From contig NZ_JACLAW010000001.1 in assembly GCF_014230315.1 (NCBI RefSeq), forward strand, positions 1 through 64,000: DNA of 64,000 bases. Direction: 5' to 3'. Positions 28,150 to 39,577 of the stretch are shown in pieces (the stretch's first letter is position 1; each line of letters starts with the position of its first letter). The position numbers and the translations under genes are program-made. This DNA comes from Novosphingobium flavum. GTDB taxonomy: Bacteria; Pseudomonadota; Alphaproteobacteria; Sphingomonadales; Sphingomonadaceae. The notes below the pieces were generated by a model. The model was not told the origin of the DNA. It saw only the letters and a program-made list of their open reading frames with translations, and did not search any database.

Positions 28150-29340
28150 TCAGCGAAACAGGCGCGGCGCGAACTGGTGCAGGTAGCGCCGCCAGTTGAG
28201 CCAGGAATGGCCGCCGGTGCTTTCGTGGAATTCATGGGTGACGCCATAGCGGGTGAGGGTGGCATCCAGCGTTCGTCCGCCGTCCATGATCCGGTCGTCA
28301 TGGTCGCCCACGCCGATCCAGAACAGCTTGACCCGCATGTTGGTCTGCGCCGCATTGGCCAGGAAGGCGGCGTTGCGCTGCTCGAAATCGTCAGGCACGC
28401 CCTGGGTCTGGCCCTTCTGCAGGCCCATGCTGAACACGCCGATGTAGGAAAACAGGTCGGTGCGCGACGGGCCGATGCGCAGGGTGCGCGCCCCGCCCAT
28501 GGAAAGCCCGGCGATGGCGCGGTGATCGCGGTCGGCCAGGGTGCGGAAATTGCTTTCCACCCACGGCATGATGCTGCCGGTCAGGTCGGCCGCAAATGCA
28601 TCCTGTTCCCGCGCGGCAAGGTCGATCGCGCTTTGTCCGGCCTGCGGGGCGGCGGGTACGCCAAGGTTCCAGTCGGGCATGACGACGATCATCGGCTTGG
28701 CCTTGCCCTCGGCCAACAGGTTGTCGAGGATGAAATTGACCCGGCCACCGGTGGTCCAGCCGCTGTCATTGTCGCCGCCGCCGTGGATCAGGTAAAGCAC
28801 CGGATAGCGGCTTGCGTTCCCGTCATAGCCGGGCGGGGTGTAGACGTGGATCCGCCGCACCGTTCCGGTCACCCCGGAAGGATACCACGCCATGCGCACC
28901 TGGCCGTGGGGTACGGCGCGGTCATCCTCGAAGGCGGTTTCGGGGCCGGGAACCTTCAGGATGTTGTGATTGAAGGTGTTGCCATTCTTGATGACCGGGT
29001 TCTTCGGATCGAGCGCGGCGACACCGTCAACCCTGAAGGAATAGACGTAATAGTCCGGCGGCAGTGGCCCTTCGGTGATCGACCACACGCCGTTCGCCTC
29101 GCGCGTGGCGGAGCGGGAGGAATTACGGCGGTTGTTGTCCATCCAGTCGCCCGTGAGCTGTACCGCATCCGCCTTGGGGGCGAGGAGCCGGAAGGTCACG
29201 CGGCCATCGGGCAGAACCTCGGGCGATTTCACGCTTGCCGGGTCCTCCGCATTCTGCGCCGCCGCCGGGGCAGGCCGCGAAAGCGAGAGCAGCATCGCAG
29301 CGCCCAGGAAAAGTGCCGGCTTCCAGCCTCGTGTCGTCAT
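28150..29340 (-). CDS. Secreted esterase with N-terminal CBM48-like domain
   Basis: 396 residues. Signal peptide (ALFLGAAMLLSLSRPAPAAAQ), an N-terminal immunoglobulin-like CBM48/E-set domain (~40-130; VTFRLLAPKADAVQLTGDW), then an esterase D/feruloyl-esterase-like alpha/beta hydrolase domain. The nucleophile elbow is GLSMGG, the acid is probably in GVGDHDDRI, and the histidine in GGHSWLNW. Relatives include the XynZ/Fes-type esterases that cleave feruloyl or other esters from plant polysaccharides or siderophores; the substrate is not determinable. No polysaccharide-degradation genes are adjacent. Confidence 0.88.
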   Translation of the reverse strand: MTTRGWKPALFLGAAMLLSLSRPAPAAAQNAEDPASVKSPEVLPDGRVTFRLLAPKADAVQLTGDWMDNNRRNSSRSATREANGVWSITEGPLPPDYYVYSFRVDGVAALDPKNPVIKNGNTFNHNILKVPGPETAFEDDRAVPHGQVRMAWYPSGVTGTVRRIHVYTPPGYDGNASRYPVLYLIHGGGDNDSGWTTGGRVNFILDNLLAEGKAKPMIVVMPDWNLGVPAAPQAGQSAIDLAAREQDAFAADLTGSIMPWVESNFRTLADRDHRAIAGLSMGGARTLRIGPSRTDLFSYIGVFSMGLQKGQTQGVPDDFEQRNAAFLANAAQTNMRVKLFWIGVGDHDDRIMDGGRTLDATLTRYGVTHEFHESTGGHSWLNWRRYLHQFAPRLFR

Positions 29341-29498
29341 TCTGCCCTCTCCTCATTGTCCGCCGCCGGATCGGCGCTTTCATGGGACCGCTCCCACCCG
29401 TGGTTTGCTTATGAATATTCGCGACTTCGTTCAAGCCGCTCGTCATTGCGCGCCGCGCGGTGCAAAGAAGGGCGGGCGGGCAAAAATTGATCCATCTC

Positions 29499-29526
29499 CT
29501 TGTGTGGCCGAAAAGCCACACTATCT
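29499..29526 (+). promoter_or_regulatory. Possible heat-shock (RpoH) promoter of clpB with spacer inverted repeat
   Basis: CTTGTG (29499-29504) and CTATCT (29521-29526), 16 bases apart, resemble alphaproteobacterial sigma-32 elements and lie 31 bases before the clpB ATG. The spacer is filled by a perfect 7-bp inverted repeat GTGTGGC / GCCACAC with a CGAAAA loop. ClpB is a classic heat-shock gene, which supports the assignment. The match to consensus is partial. Confidence 0.45.
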
Positions 29527-29556
29527 TGCCGGGCAGCAGAGAAGCGAGAGATCCCC

Positions 29557-32136
<2,580 letters not shown>

Positions 32137-32143
32137 CCCCGTC

Positions 32144-32230
32144 CTCGTCATTGCGAACGCAGCGAAGCAATCCAGTGCGGCAATGCGAGGCCCTGGATTG
32201 CTTCGTCGCCAGGCTCCTCGCAATCACGAG
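32144..32230. repeat. Imperfect long palindrome downstream of clpB (REP-like)
   Basis: The left arm 32144-32175 begins CTCGTCATTGCGAACGCAGC and ends AAGCAATCCAG. The right arm 32193-32230 begins CTGGATTGCTTCGT and ends CCTCGCAATCACGAG, its near reverse complement. The outer 14 bases and the inner 11 match almost perfectly, with a short insertion in the right arm. Form and composition suggest a dispersed intergenic palindromic element. A 12-base match to its left tip (CTCGTCATTGCG) occurs at 29439-29450, on the other side of clpB. Confidence 0.7.
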
Positions 32231-32316
32231 GGGAGAGCGCGAAAAGTATTGCCCCCTGTTGCGCCGGCCACTGGATTGTCGCAAGCATAGGGTCAGCGAG
32301 CAGGAGAGGACGACGC

Positions 32317-33192
32317 TTGGCATCCTGGCATATTGGCGTGATCGGCGGCTCGGGCCTCGCCGAAGGCATCGGCCTTGAAGACGCTCAGGAAATCGCAGTA
32401 TCCTCGCCCTTTGGCGAGCCGTCCGGCCCGGTCACGATCGGCCGCATCGGCAAGGTCCGCTTCACCTTCCTCGCCCGCCACGGCGCCGGGCACCGCCTCT
32501 CGCCCTCCGCGATCAATTATCGCGCCAATATCGACGTGATGAAGCGCTGCGGGGTGACCGACCTCGTCGCGCTCTCGGCCATCGGCTCACTGCGCGAGGA
32601 ACTGGCGCCGGGGCAGTTCGTCGCGGTGGACCAGTTGATCGACCGCACTTCGGGCCGAGCCCATTCGTTCTTCGGGCAAGGGCTGGTCGCCCATGTCAGC
32701 CTGGCCGATCCGGTCTGTCCGCGCCTTTCCGCGCTGGTGGCCGAGGCCGCGCGCAAGGCCGGCGGCACGGTCCACGACAAGGGCTGTTACATCGCCATCG
32801 AAGGCCCGCAGTTTTCGACCCGCGCCGAAAGCCAGATGTACCGCACGTGGGGTGCCGACGTCATCGGCATGACCGCCATGCCCGAGGCGCGTCTCTCGCG
32901 CGAAGCCGAGCTGCCCTATGCCTTGCTCGGCATGGTCACCGACTATGACTGCTGGCGCGAGGCCGAAAAGGGGGTCGAGGCGGCCGAGGTCTTCGCCGTG
33001 ATGAAGGCCAATGCCGCGCGCGCCCGCGATGCGGTCAAGCGCCTCGCCAAGGCCCTGCCTGAAACGCGCGAGCCGAGCCCGATCGACACCGCGCTCGATC
33101 ACGCAATCGTTACCGCGCCGGCCGCGCGCGATCGCAAACTTGTTGCCATGCTCGGTGCCGTTGCCGGGCGCGTGCTGGGAGAAAATGCATGA
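32317..33192 (+). CDS. mtnP: S-methyl-5'-thioadenosine phosphorylase
   Basis: 291 residues. It phosphorolyses methylthioadenosine, the by-product of polyamine and other SAM-dependent synthesis, to adenine and methylthioribose-1-phosphate. Family motifs are IGVIGGSGL at the N-terminus (phosphate loop), RHGAGHRLSPSAINYRAN, IEGPQFSTRAES and TAMPEARLSREAELPYA. TTG 32317 is the start: AGGAGAGGA lies six bases upstream and no nearer ATG fits. Its stop overlaps the next ATG (ATGA, 33189-33192). Other methionine-salvage genes are absent nearby. Confidence 0.93.
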   Translation: MASWHIGVIGGSGLAEGIGLEDAQEIAVSSPFGEPSGPVTIGRIGKVRFTFLARHGAGHRLSPSAINYRANIDVMKRCGVTDLVALSAIGSLREELAPGQFVAVDQLIDRTSGRAHSFFGQGLVAHVSLADPVCPRLSALVAEAARKAGGTVHDKGCYIAIEGPQFSTRAESQMYRTWGADVIGMTAMPEARLSREAELPYALLGMVTDYDCWREAEKGVEAAEVFAVMKANAARARDAVKRLAKALPETREPSPIDTALDHAIVTAPAARDRKLVAMLGAVAGRVLGENA

Positions 33193-33905
33193 AACTCGCC
33201 TCACTTCCCCAGCGCCGTGACGGACGGCTGGTTGTGGTCTCGACCGACCAGGCCTGGTATGCCGACGCCGATCACATCGTTCCCACCCTGCAGGCCGCGC
33301 TGGATGATTGGGACCGGCAGGCGCCGCTGCTCGACACCCTGTTCACCGAGCTTGAGCACGCGGCCATCCCCCGCCGCCGCTTTCACGAGCGCGAGGCCTG
33401 CGCCCCGCTGCCGCGCGCCTTCCGCCGCACCGCCGATGGCGAGGACCGCCCGGGTGACGATCTCGCTTCCGGCCGCTCGGACGTGGCCGAGGCGGGCATC
33501 GCCTCGTCGATCGAACTGTGCGTCGTGACCGGCGAGGTGCCGCATGGCGCCGGCCCGGCCGAAGCCCGCGCCGCCGTCCGCCTTGTCGGGCTGGTCCACG
33601 ATCTCGGGGCCGGCGCTCTCTCGCCGCTCCTCGCCACGCCCGAGTTTCTCGAGCGCGAGGGGCTCGTGCTCCACGTCGAACGCGGCGGGAAGGTCGCGGC
33701 CAACAACGACGTTGCCCCGGTCGACTTCGGCGCGCTCGTCGCCGAGCTGGCGGCCGACCGCCGCCTTGGCCCCGGCACGATCGTCGGCTCCGCCCCGCTG
33801 GCGCAGCTGCCCCCGCTGGCCGAAGGCGAGACGATCCGCATCGAACTGCGCGACGCGCGCGGCAAGAGCCTGCTCGGCGCGATCGAGCGGACCGTCCGCG
33901 CCTGA
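33189..33905 (+). CDS. Shortened FAH-family-like protein, probably non-catalytic
   Basis: 238 residues. The ends match bacterial fumarylacetoacetate-hydrolase-family proteins: MKLASLPQRRDGRLVVVSTD at the start, then an N-terminal-domain-like stretch; LGPGTIVGSAP, IRIELRDARGKSLLGAIE at the end. About 100 residues of the usual ~340 are missing: a block after PLPRAF and part of the substrate loop. The metal site is damaged: the usual D-x-E-x-E reads ASSIE, keeping only the second Glu, while the later Asp (LVHDLG) is kept. The missing DNA is absent, not frame-shifted. Translationally coupled to mtnP. Function unknown; loss of hydrolase activity is inferred. Confidence 0.72.
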   Translation: MKLASLPQRRDGRLVVVSTDQAWYADADHIVPTLQAALDDWDRQAPLLDTLFTELEHAAIPRRRFHEREACAPLPRAFRRTADGEDRPGDDLASGRSDVAEAGIASSIELCVVTGEVPHGAGPAEARAAVRLVGLVHDLGAGALSPLLATPEFLEREGLVLHVERGGKVAANNDVAPVDFGALVAELAADRRLGPGTIVGSAPLAQLPPLAEGETIRIELRDARGKSLLGAIERTVRA

Positions 33906-33930
33906 AGCACGGCACTACCGGTGAAACGAA

Positions 33931-33965
33931 GAAGGGCGGCCCCGCGGGGCCGCCCTTCCTTTTTC
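33931..33965 (+). terminator. Intrinsic terminator after the mtnP operon
   Basis: A perfect 13-bp inverted repeat GAAGGGCGGCCCC / GGGGCCGCCCTTC around GC (33931-33958) is followed by CTTTTTC. It lies between the convergent FAH-like and tadC genes and may stop transcription from both sides. Confidence 0.88.
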
Positions 33966-33985
33966 TCGAACCTTCGCCGCGACCG

Positions 33986-34987
33986 TTACTTGTTCTGGTT
34001 GGAGAAGGCGTCGGCAATCGAGCAGCCGGCCGGGCCGAGGATGACGATGAACAGCACCGGCAGGATGAACAGGATCAGCGGAACGGTCATGATCGCGGGC
34101 AGGCGCGCGGCCTTTTCCTCGGCGCGCATCATGCGTTCGTTGCGGAATTCGGCCGAGAGCACGCGCAGGGCCGAGGCCAGCGGGGTGCCGTAGCGCTCGG
34201 TCTGGATCATGGTCGTCACCACCCCGCGCACGGCGTCGAGGTTGACGCGGTAAGCGAGGTTCTCGAAGGCCATGCGGCGCTCGGTGAGGAACGACAGCTC
34301 GATCGCGGTCAGGGTCAGCTCGTCGCCCAGTTCCGGATAGGCGCGGCCCAGTTCCTTGGCGACGCGGCCGAAGGCGGCATCGACGGTCAGGCCCGCCTCG
34401 GCGCAGATCACCATCAGGTCGAGCGCGTCGGGCAGACCCTTGCGGATCGCGTCGGTGCGCTTCTTGGCGATGTTGTCGATGTAGAGTTCGGGCGCCTTGT
34501 AGCCGGCGATGACCATCGCGGCGAAGCCCATGAAGCGCTTGAGGCTCGACCATTCGGGGAAGAAGTTGATCCCGAAGATCACGATCGCCGCGATGCCGCC
34601 GAACACGATCGGCAGGACCATGCGCCCGAAGATGACCGCGACCGCCCATTCCTTCTTACGCATGCCGGCATAGGCCAGCTTCTGCGTGATTTCCTGGATC
34701 TGGCTGTCCTGCAGCACCTTGAGGTTGGACAGCAGCTCGCGGATGCGGTCGGCGGTCTGGTTCTTGCGGACCAGGCTCTGGCGTCGGCGGGCCGAATTGG
34801 ACACGATGCCGGCCTTGAGCTGTTCGCGCCGCTCGTTGAGCTGCTTGACCCGCTTGGCCATCGGATCGCGCACGGTGACCGCGGCGTAGATCGCCATGAC
34901 CACGGCGAGCGCCGCGATCCCGGCGAGGATCGAACCGACCCAGACGACGTCGACGCCGAGGAGGGTGGGATGTTCGTTTGCCAACAT
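33986..34987 (-). CDS. tadC: Tad pilus inner-membrane platform protein TadC
   Basis: 333 residues with a T2SSF domain (residues ~165-290: RKGLPDALDLMVICAEAGL, the family signature) between N-terminal and C-terminal membrane segments. With TadB it forms the inner-membrane platform on which the assembly ATPase acts to extrude Flp pilins. It is the last gene of the cluster on the minus strand, 16 bases after tadB. TadD, the TPR lipoprotein that often follows, is not present. Confidence 0.92.
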   Translation of the reverse strand: MLANEHPTLLGVDVVWVGSILAGIAALAVVMAIYAAVTVRDPMAKRVKQLNERREQLKAGIVSNSARRRQSLVRKNQTADRIRELLSNLKVLQDSQIQEITQKLAYAGMRKKEWAVAVIFGRMVLPIVFGGIAAIVIFGINFFPEWSSLKRFMGFAAMVIAGYKAPELYIDNIAKKRTDAIRKGLPDALDLMVICAEAGLTVDAAFGRVAKELGRAYPELGDELTLTAIELSFLTERRMAFENLAYRVNLDAVRGVVTTMIQTERYGTPLASALRVLSAEFRNERMMRAEEKAARLPAIMTVPLILFILPVLFIVILGPAGCSIADAFSNQNK

Positions 34988-35003
34988 GATTATCGCGCCC
35001 CCG

Positions 35004-35975
35004 TCAGATCTCGAAGCTGACCATCTTGGCCATGATGAAGGCCCCGATGGACATCCACACCAGGCCGAACAGGCCGGCCACCATCAGGCGCTCGTCCTCG
35101 AAGAATTTCTGGATGTAGCCGGGATTGATCCACCAGATCAGGCCGAACACCACGAACGGCAGCGCGCCCACGATATAGGCCGAGGCCTTGGATTCCGAGC
35201 TCATGGCCCGGATCTTGAGCTTCATCTGGGCGCGCTTGCGCAGCACGTCGGCAAGGTTGGACAGGGTTTCCGCCAGGTTGCCGCCGGTCTCGCGCTGGAT
35301 CGCCAGGGTGATGCAGAAGAACTGGAATTCCGGCGTGCCGAGACGGTCGGCGGTGTCCTGCAGCGAATCTTCCATGGTCTTGCCGATGCGGATGCGCTCG
35401 GTCACCATCTTGAATTCCTCGCCCACGGGCCCGGGAACCTCGCTCGAGACGATGCCGAGGGTTTCAGTCACCGGCAGGCCCGAACGCAGGCCGCGCACGA
35501 GCAGCTCGATCGCGTCGGGGAACTTGGAGGTGAAGGCCCCGATGCGCCGCTTGATCATGTAGTTGACCGCCATGTGCGGCAGGCCGCCACCGATCACCAC
35601 GCCGACCAGCAGCGAGGCGATCGGAATGCCGGTCTTCATGAAGACCAGCGCGGTCACGAACAGCGCCAGGCCGGCCGAGCCGTAGATGTACTGCATCATC
35701 GACCAGTTCATGCCGGTGCGGTGAAGCCTGAGGGCCAGGGCCTCGGCCCTCGAGCCCGAGCCGGCGACCACGTGGGCGCTGGGCTTGCGCGCGGCCACGG
35801 CCTTCTTCATCTGGGCCTCGACCTTGTCGGTCGCGTTCTCGGAATGGCGGAAACGCAGGGCCTGGAGGCGCCGCGCGCTTTCCTTGCCCGGGTTGGGCCC
35901 GAAGAAGGCACCGAAGCCCATCGCCAGAACTGCGGCACCGCCGGTTGCGATCACCATCAACTGCAGCGTGTTCAT
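35004..35975 (-). CDS. tadB: Tad pilus inner-membrane platform protein TadB
   Basis: 323 residues; an N-terminal membrane segment, a cytoplasmic stretch, two central helices and a T2SSF domain with FPDAIELLVRGLRSGLPVTE and QRETGGNLAETLSNLADVLR, typical of TadB. It pairs with TadC. Unusually it follows cpaE directly, with only 70 bases between; in most alphaproteobacterial clusters the ATPase gene cpaF/tadA lies at this point. Confidence 0.92.
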   Translation of the reverse strand: MNTLQLMVIATGGAAVLAMGFGAFFGPNPGKESARRLQALRFRHSENATDKVEAQMKKAVAARKPSAHVVAGSGSRAEALALRLHRTGMNWSMMQYIYGSAGLALFVTALVFMKTGIPIASLLVGVVIGGGLPHMAVNYMIKRRIGAFTSKFPDAIELLVRGLRSGLPVTETLGIVSSEVPGPVGEEFKMVTERIRIGKTMEDSLQDTADRLGTPEFQFFCITLAIQRETGGNLAETLSNLADVLRKRAQMKLKIRAMSSESKASAYIVGALPFVVFGLIWWINPGYIQKFFEDERLMVAGLFGLVWMSIGAFIMAKMVSFEI

Positions 35976-36045
35976 CGGCGCAGCTCCGCCCCTTCGTCAT
36001 CCGGCCGCATGGGGGCGGCCACCCTTGTCCTTGCGATCCCGGCGC

Positions 36046-37326
36046 TCACGCCGGGGCCTTGTCCTTCTTGGCGAGCAGACCCTTGAGGTCGAACTTGCCG
36101 AGCAGCGAGGCGCCGCCCGCCTTCTTGCCCGCCTTGGCGGCCTCTTCCTCGGCATCGCTGACGCCGATGATGGTCGCGGCGATCTCGCGGATCACCGCGC
36201 CGCCCTTGGCCGCGCGGTTGGCCTCGGCATAGGTCTGGCCGAGCTTGGCCGCGTTGGTCACGCCCTTGAGGTCGTAGGGAAGCGAGAAGTTGACCTTGCG
36301 CTCGATCGAGGCCTCGAAGTCGGCCTTGCTGATCTCCTGCGTCGCGGTCTGGACCTTGTTGGCGACAACGAAGGTCTGGACGTGGGCCGCATTGGCCTTG
36401 AGCCAGGACAGGATGCGGATCGCGTCGCGCGCCGAGGCGAGGGTATATTCGGTCGCCAGCACCACGCAGTTCACGTCCGCCAGCAGGTGGGGGAAGTTGA
36501 TCAGCATGTTGCGCGGCAGGTCGATCACCGTCATCTCGAAGGCCTGGCGGAACTCTTCCTCGAGCTGAACGAAGGCCGAGCCGTCGGTCATCAGCGGGGA
36601 ATTGATCGGGGCCTCGGCCGAGAGGATCGAGAGGCGGTCGCTCGCGCGGATCATGGCGCGTTCGATGAACAGCCCGTCGATGCGGCTCGGGTTCTCGATC
36701 GCGTCGGTCAGGCCGCGGCCCGGCTCGAGGTCGAGGGTGAGTGCGCCGGTGCCGAAGTGCACGTCGAGATCGAGCAGCGCAGTCGGCATCTGGTGGTCAT
36801 TGGCGAAGAGCCACGACAGCGAGGTGGTCAGCATCGAGGCCCCGGTGCCGCCGCGCGTGCCGACCACGGCGGTCGAGACGTGGCGCTTGGCCGCGGCCGG
36901 GTCATGTGCCTTGGGCTGGGTGAAGATCGCCTGGGCCTGGATCAGGGCATCGCGCACGGCCCCGGCCGAAAGCGGCTTGAGCAGGTAGTCCTGGATGCCG
37001 CTGGCCACGAGGTCGCGGTAGAGCCGCACGTCGTTGACCTGACCCACCGCGATCACCACCGTGCCCGGTTCGCAAACCTCGGCGAGGGCGTTGATGTCGT
37101 TGAGCGGATCGCCGCTTTCCGACAGGTCGACCATCAGGATGTTCGGGCTGGCGGTGATCGAGAGCGACTGGACCGCATTGCGCAGGCCGCCCTTGTGGCA
37201 CTTTTCCGGCTGCCAGCCCATCTCGACCACGACCGGGCGCAGCACGTCGAGCGCGGCCTCGTCGCAGATATAGGCGGAGAAGGGGTCTCTGTTCCCGGGC
37301 ATCCCGGTCTTCCACGGCGCGTTCAT
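36046..37326 (-). CDS. cpaE: Tad pilus localisation ATPase-like protein CpaE/TadZ
   Basis: 426 residues. The N-terminal ~150 residues resemble a degenerate receiver domain (NILMVDLSESGDPLNDINAL). The rest is a ParA/MinD-type domain whose P-loop reads GTRGGTGASML, lacking the lysines of a normal Walker A, as is usual for CpaE/TadZ. CpaE places the secretin and pilus machine at the cell pole in Caulobacter. The Lys/Ala-rich C-terminus is probably flexible. Starts 3 bases after the cpaD stop. Confidence 0.92.
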   Translation of the reverse strand: MNAPWKTGMPGNRDPFSAYICDEAALDVLRPVVVEMGWQPEKCHKGGLRNAVQSLSITASPNILMVDLSESGDPLNDINALAEVCEPGTVVIAVGQVNDVRLYRDLVASGIQDYLLKPLSAGAVRDALIQAQAIFTQPKAHDPAAAKRHVSTAVVGTRGGTGASMLTTSLSWLFANDHQMPTALLDLDVHFGTGALTLDLEPGRGLTDAIENPSRIDGLFIERAMIRASDRLSILSAEAPINSPLMTDGSAFVQLEEEFRQAFEMTVIDLPRNMLINFPHLLADVNCVVLATEYTLASARDAIRILSWLKANAAHVQTFVVANKVQTATQEISKADFEASIERKVNFSLPYDLKGVTNAAKLGQTYAEANRAAKGGAVIREIAATIIGVSDAEEEAAKAGKKAGGASLLGKFDLKGLLAKKDKAPA

Positions 37327-37329
37327 CGG

Positions 37330-37962
37330 TCAGTTCCCCCCGGTGCTCTGAGTAGAAGCCTTGTTGGTGGTGGCGGAATGTTCGCGGAAGGCGTCGATCG
37401 CCTTGGTCGAGGTCATGACCGTGGTCTCGCCCGAACCGGTTGCGCCGTGCACGAGATGTTCGGGATCGGCCACCATCGCCGCCAGGTTGCCGTTGACCGC
37501 GCAGCCGAACCCGTGGCTGGTGGCATTGGCGAAATTGGTGTCGGAGTTGTCGCGCCAGTCCGGGCAGCCCGGAACCGAGGCGACCGCGCGCACCACCACG
37601 ACGCGGGCGGTGCCGGCGTTGAGGTAGCCCTGGGTCACCGGGGCGCCCTCGCTGAGCAGGATGCCATACTTGCCGGCGACTTCGGCCACGGCCGCGCGGG
37701 TCGCGGGGCTGGCGAGCGGATCGTCGACATAGATGCGGTCGCCATATTGCAGGTGCATGGCGTCGAACCACCCGGCGAGGCGCTTCTGCTCGGGCAGGGA
37801 AAGCCCGCCCGGGCCGGTTGCGAGATCGAGCACGAAGTTGGTCTTCTCGACGATCGGCTGGTGCACGCTGTCGAGCGAACGGTTGGCCGCCATCCCGCCG
37901 CAGCCGGCAAGGACGAGGGTGGCCGAGAGGGCGACGGCGGCGCGAAGGGTCATGGTACGCAT
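37330..37962 (-). CDS. cpaD: Tad pilus lipoprotein CpaD
   Basis: 210 residues, a lipoprotein (VALSATLVLAGC lipobox) with the CpaD domain (LSLPEQKRLAGWFDAM, VVVVRAVASVPGCPDWR, and NATSHGFGCAVNGNLAAMV near the end). CpaD is thought to assist the CpaC secretin at the outer membrane. ATG 37962 is chosen because GAGG lies 8 bases upstream; GTG codons at 37980 and 37971 would overlap the cpaC stop. Confidence 0.9.
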   Translation of the reverse strand: MRTMTLRAAVALSATLVLAGCGGMAANRSLDSVHQPIVEKTNFVLDLATGPGGLSLPEQKRLAGWFDAMHLQYGDRIYVDDPLASPATRAAVAEVAGKYGILLSEGAPVTQGYLNAGTARVVVVRAVASVPGCPDWRDNSDTNFANATSHGFGCAVNGNLAAMVADPEHLVHGATGSGETTVMTSTKAIDAFREHSATTNKASTQSTGGN

Positions 37963-37976
37963 GGGTCTCACCTCTC

Positions 37977-39575
37977 TCACTTCAGGCTGAAGCCGGGCTG
38001 GGCCGACGTGTCGGCCTTGCCCTTACGGGCCGGCAGTTCGCTGCCGGCGGCCAGGGCCGGTGCGGCGGCGTCAGCCTCGCCCACCTTGGGCGCGGGCGGA
38101 TTGTTCGACTGGGTCGGCGCCGCTGCACTCGGCTTGGGGCGGTCGGCCCCGCTCTTGCCGGCACTCTGCTGGTTGCCGAAGATGCGCTGGACGTCGTCCG
38201 GCGCCTGGTAGCCGTCGGTCGGCAGCTTGATCGCATTGGCGTCGACCGGCTTGACCAGGTAGGGCGTGACCACGATCACCAGCTCGGTCTCGCCGCGCTG
38301 GAACCCGGTCGAGCGGAACAGCGCGCCGAGGATCGGGATGTCGCCCGCGCCCGGCAGCTTCTGCACCGAATTGGTGGTCTGGTTGCGCAGCAGGCCGGCG
38401 ATCATGAAGCTCTGGCCCGAGCCCAGTTCCACCGTCGTTTCCGCGCGGCGGGTGGTGATCGTCGGCACCGAGTTGCCGTTCTGGATCACGCTGGCGCCCA
38501 GTTCCGACACTTCCGGCCGGACGCGCAGCGAGATGCGGCCATTGGCAAGCACGGTCGGGGTGTAGCTCAGCGAGACGCCGTACTTCTTGAACTCGACCGT
38601 CGCGCCGTTGATGCCCGAGGACGAGGTATAGGGATATTCGCCGCCCGCGAGGAAGTCGGCGGTTTCGCCCGAGATCGCGGTGAGGTTCGGCTGGGCCAGC
38701 GTGGTGACGAGACCGGCGGTTTCGCCCGCATCGAGTGTGCCGAGGATGTCGAGCCCGAACAGCTTGCCCGCTCCCGCCAGCGTCGTCCCGGTCGTGATCG
38801 AGGGGACGACCGTGGTGCCGGCCGAGCCGGTGGTCACGTTGACGCCCATCAGGCCGCCCGGGGTCCACTGGGTCGGGCCAGTGCCCTGGCCGATGCCGAA
38901 CTTGAACCCGCCGGTCCCGTCGGCCGTGGCGATATTGCTCGCCAGCGACTTCGACAGGGTGCGGCTCACCTCGGCGATGCGCACCTGCAGGTTGACCTGC
39001 AGCGGGGTCGCCATCTTGAGGCGGGTGATCACGTTGGTCTGCTTGCCCATGAAGGCCTGGACGAGGCGCTGGGCCTCGGCGGCGTCTTCGGGGGCGGCGA
39101 TCGTGCCGGTCAGCAGAACCGTGTCAGAACCGATGGTCGAGACCGCGATGCGCGCTTCCGGCATGGCCACGCGCAGCATCTGGTCAACGCTGTCGATGTT
39201 GGTGCCGACGCGGACATTCGCCGACCAGATCACATTGCCCTGGCCGTCCGATGCATAGACGGTGGTCACGCCGCCGGCCTTGCCCATCAGGTAGAGCTGG
39301 TTGGTCGACTTGATCTGGACGTCGGCGACGGAGTCGTTGGCGACGAAGACGTCGGCCATCCGTCCGGGGACGGTGATCAGCTGGCCGCGTCCGATCGAGA
39401 GCGCGATGTCCTGCGCCGGGCGGGTCACGGTCTGGGCGGCGGCCGGAGCGGCGATCATGGCGGTCGCCGGGATCGCGAGGGCCGCGGCGGCGCCCAGCAG
39501 GGAGGAAGTGAAGCGGCTGGTCATCGAGCTGCCCTTCGGTTTCGCGGTGGCGGGGATGGTGCGGTTCATGCCCAT
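37977..39575 (-). CDS. cpaC: Tad pilus secretin CpaC
   Basis: About 532 residues: signal peptide, an N-terminal pilus-secretin domain (ALSIGRGQLITVPGRMADVFVANDSVADVQI), a BON-like segment, and the secretin core ending with the VPTITTRRAETTVELGSGQ and PILGALFRSTGFQRGETELVI signatures. It forms the outer-membrane channel for the Flp pilus. The C-terminus carries a Pro/Ala-rich tail. ATG 39575 has AGGGA 7 bases upstream; GTG 39581 (overlapping the cpaB stop) and ATG 39569 are alternatives. Confidence 0.93.
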   Translation of the reverse strand: MGMNRTIPATAKPKGSSMTSRFTSSLLGAAAALAIPATAMIAAPAAAQTVTRPAQDIALSIGRGQLITVPGRMADVFVANDSVADVQIKSTNQLYLMGKAGGVTTVYASDGQGNVIWSANVRVGTNIDSVDQMLRVAMPEARIAVSTIGSDTVLLTGTIAAPEDAAEAQRLVQAFMGKQTNVITRLKMATPLQVNLQVRIAEVSRTLSKSLASNIATADGTGGFKFGIGQGTGPTQWTPGGLMGVNVTTGSAGTTVVPSITTGTTLAGAGKLFGLDILGTLDAGETAGLVTTLAQPNLTAISGETADFLAGGEYPYTSSSGINGATVEFKKYGVSLSYTPTVLANGRISLRVRPEVSELGASVIQNGNSVPTITTRRAETTVELGSGQSFMIAGLLRNQTTNSVQKLPGAGDIPILGALFRSTGFQRGETELVIVVTPYLVKPVDANAIKLPTDGYQAPDDVQRIFGNQQSAGKSGADRPKPSAAAPTQSNNPPAPKVGEADAAAPALAAGSELPARKGKADTSAQPGFSLK

Positions 39576-39577
39576 GA

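Noticed and set aside
33189..33905. Frameshifted pseudogene of a full FAH enzyme
   Set aside because: The missing segments are absent in all frames; the remaining frame is intact and overlaps mtnP, so it is a deletion variant, not a frameshift.
35976..36045. Hidden cpaF remnant between cpaE and tadB
   Set aside because: Only 70 bases, with no P-loop or secretion-ATPase sequence in any frame.
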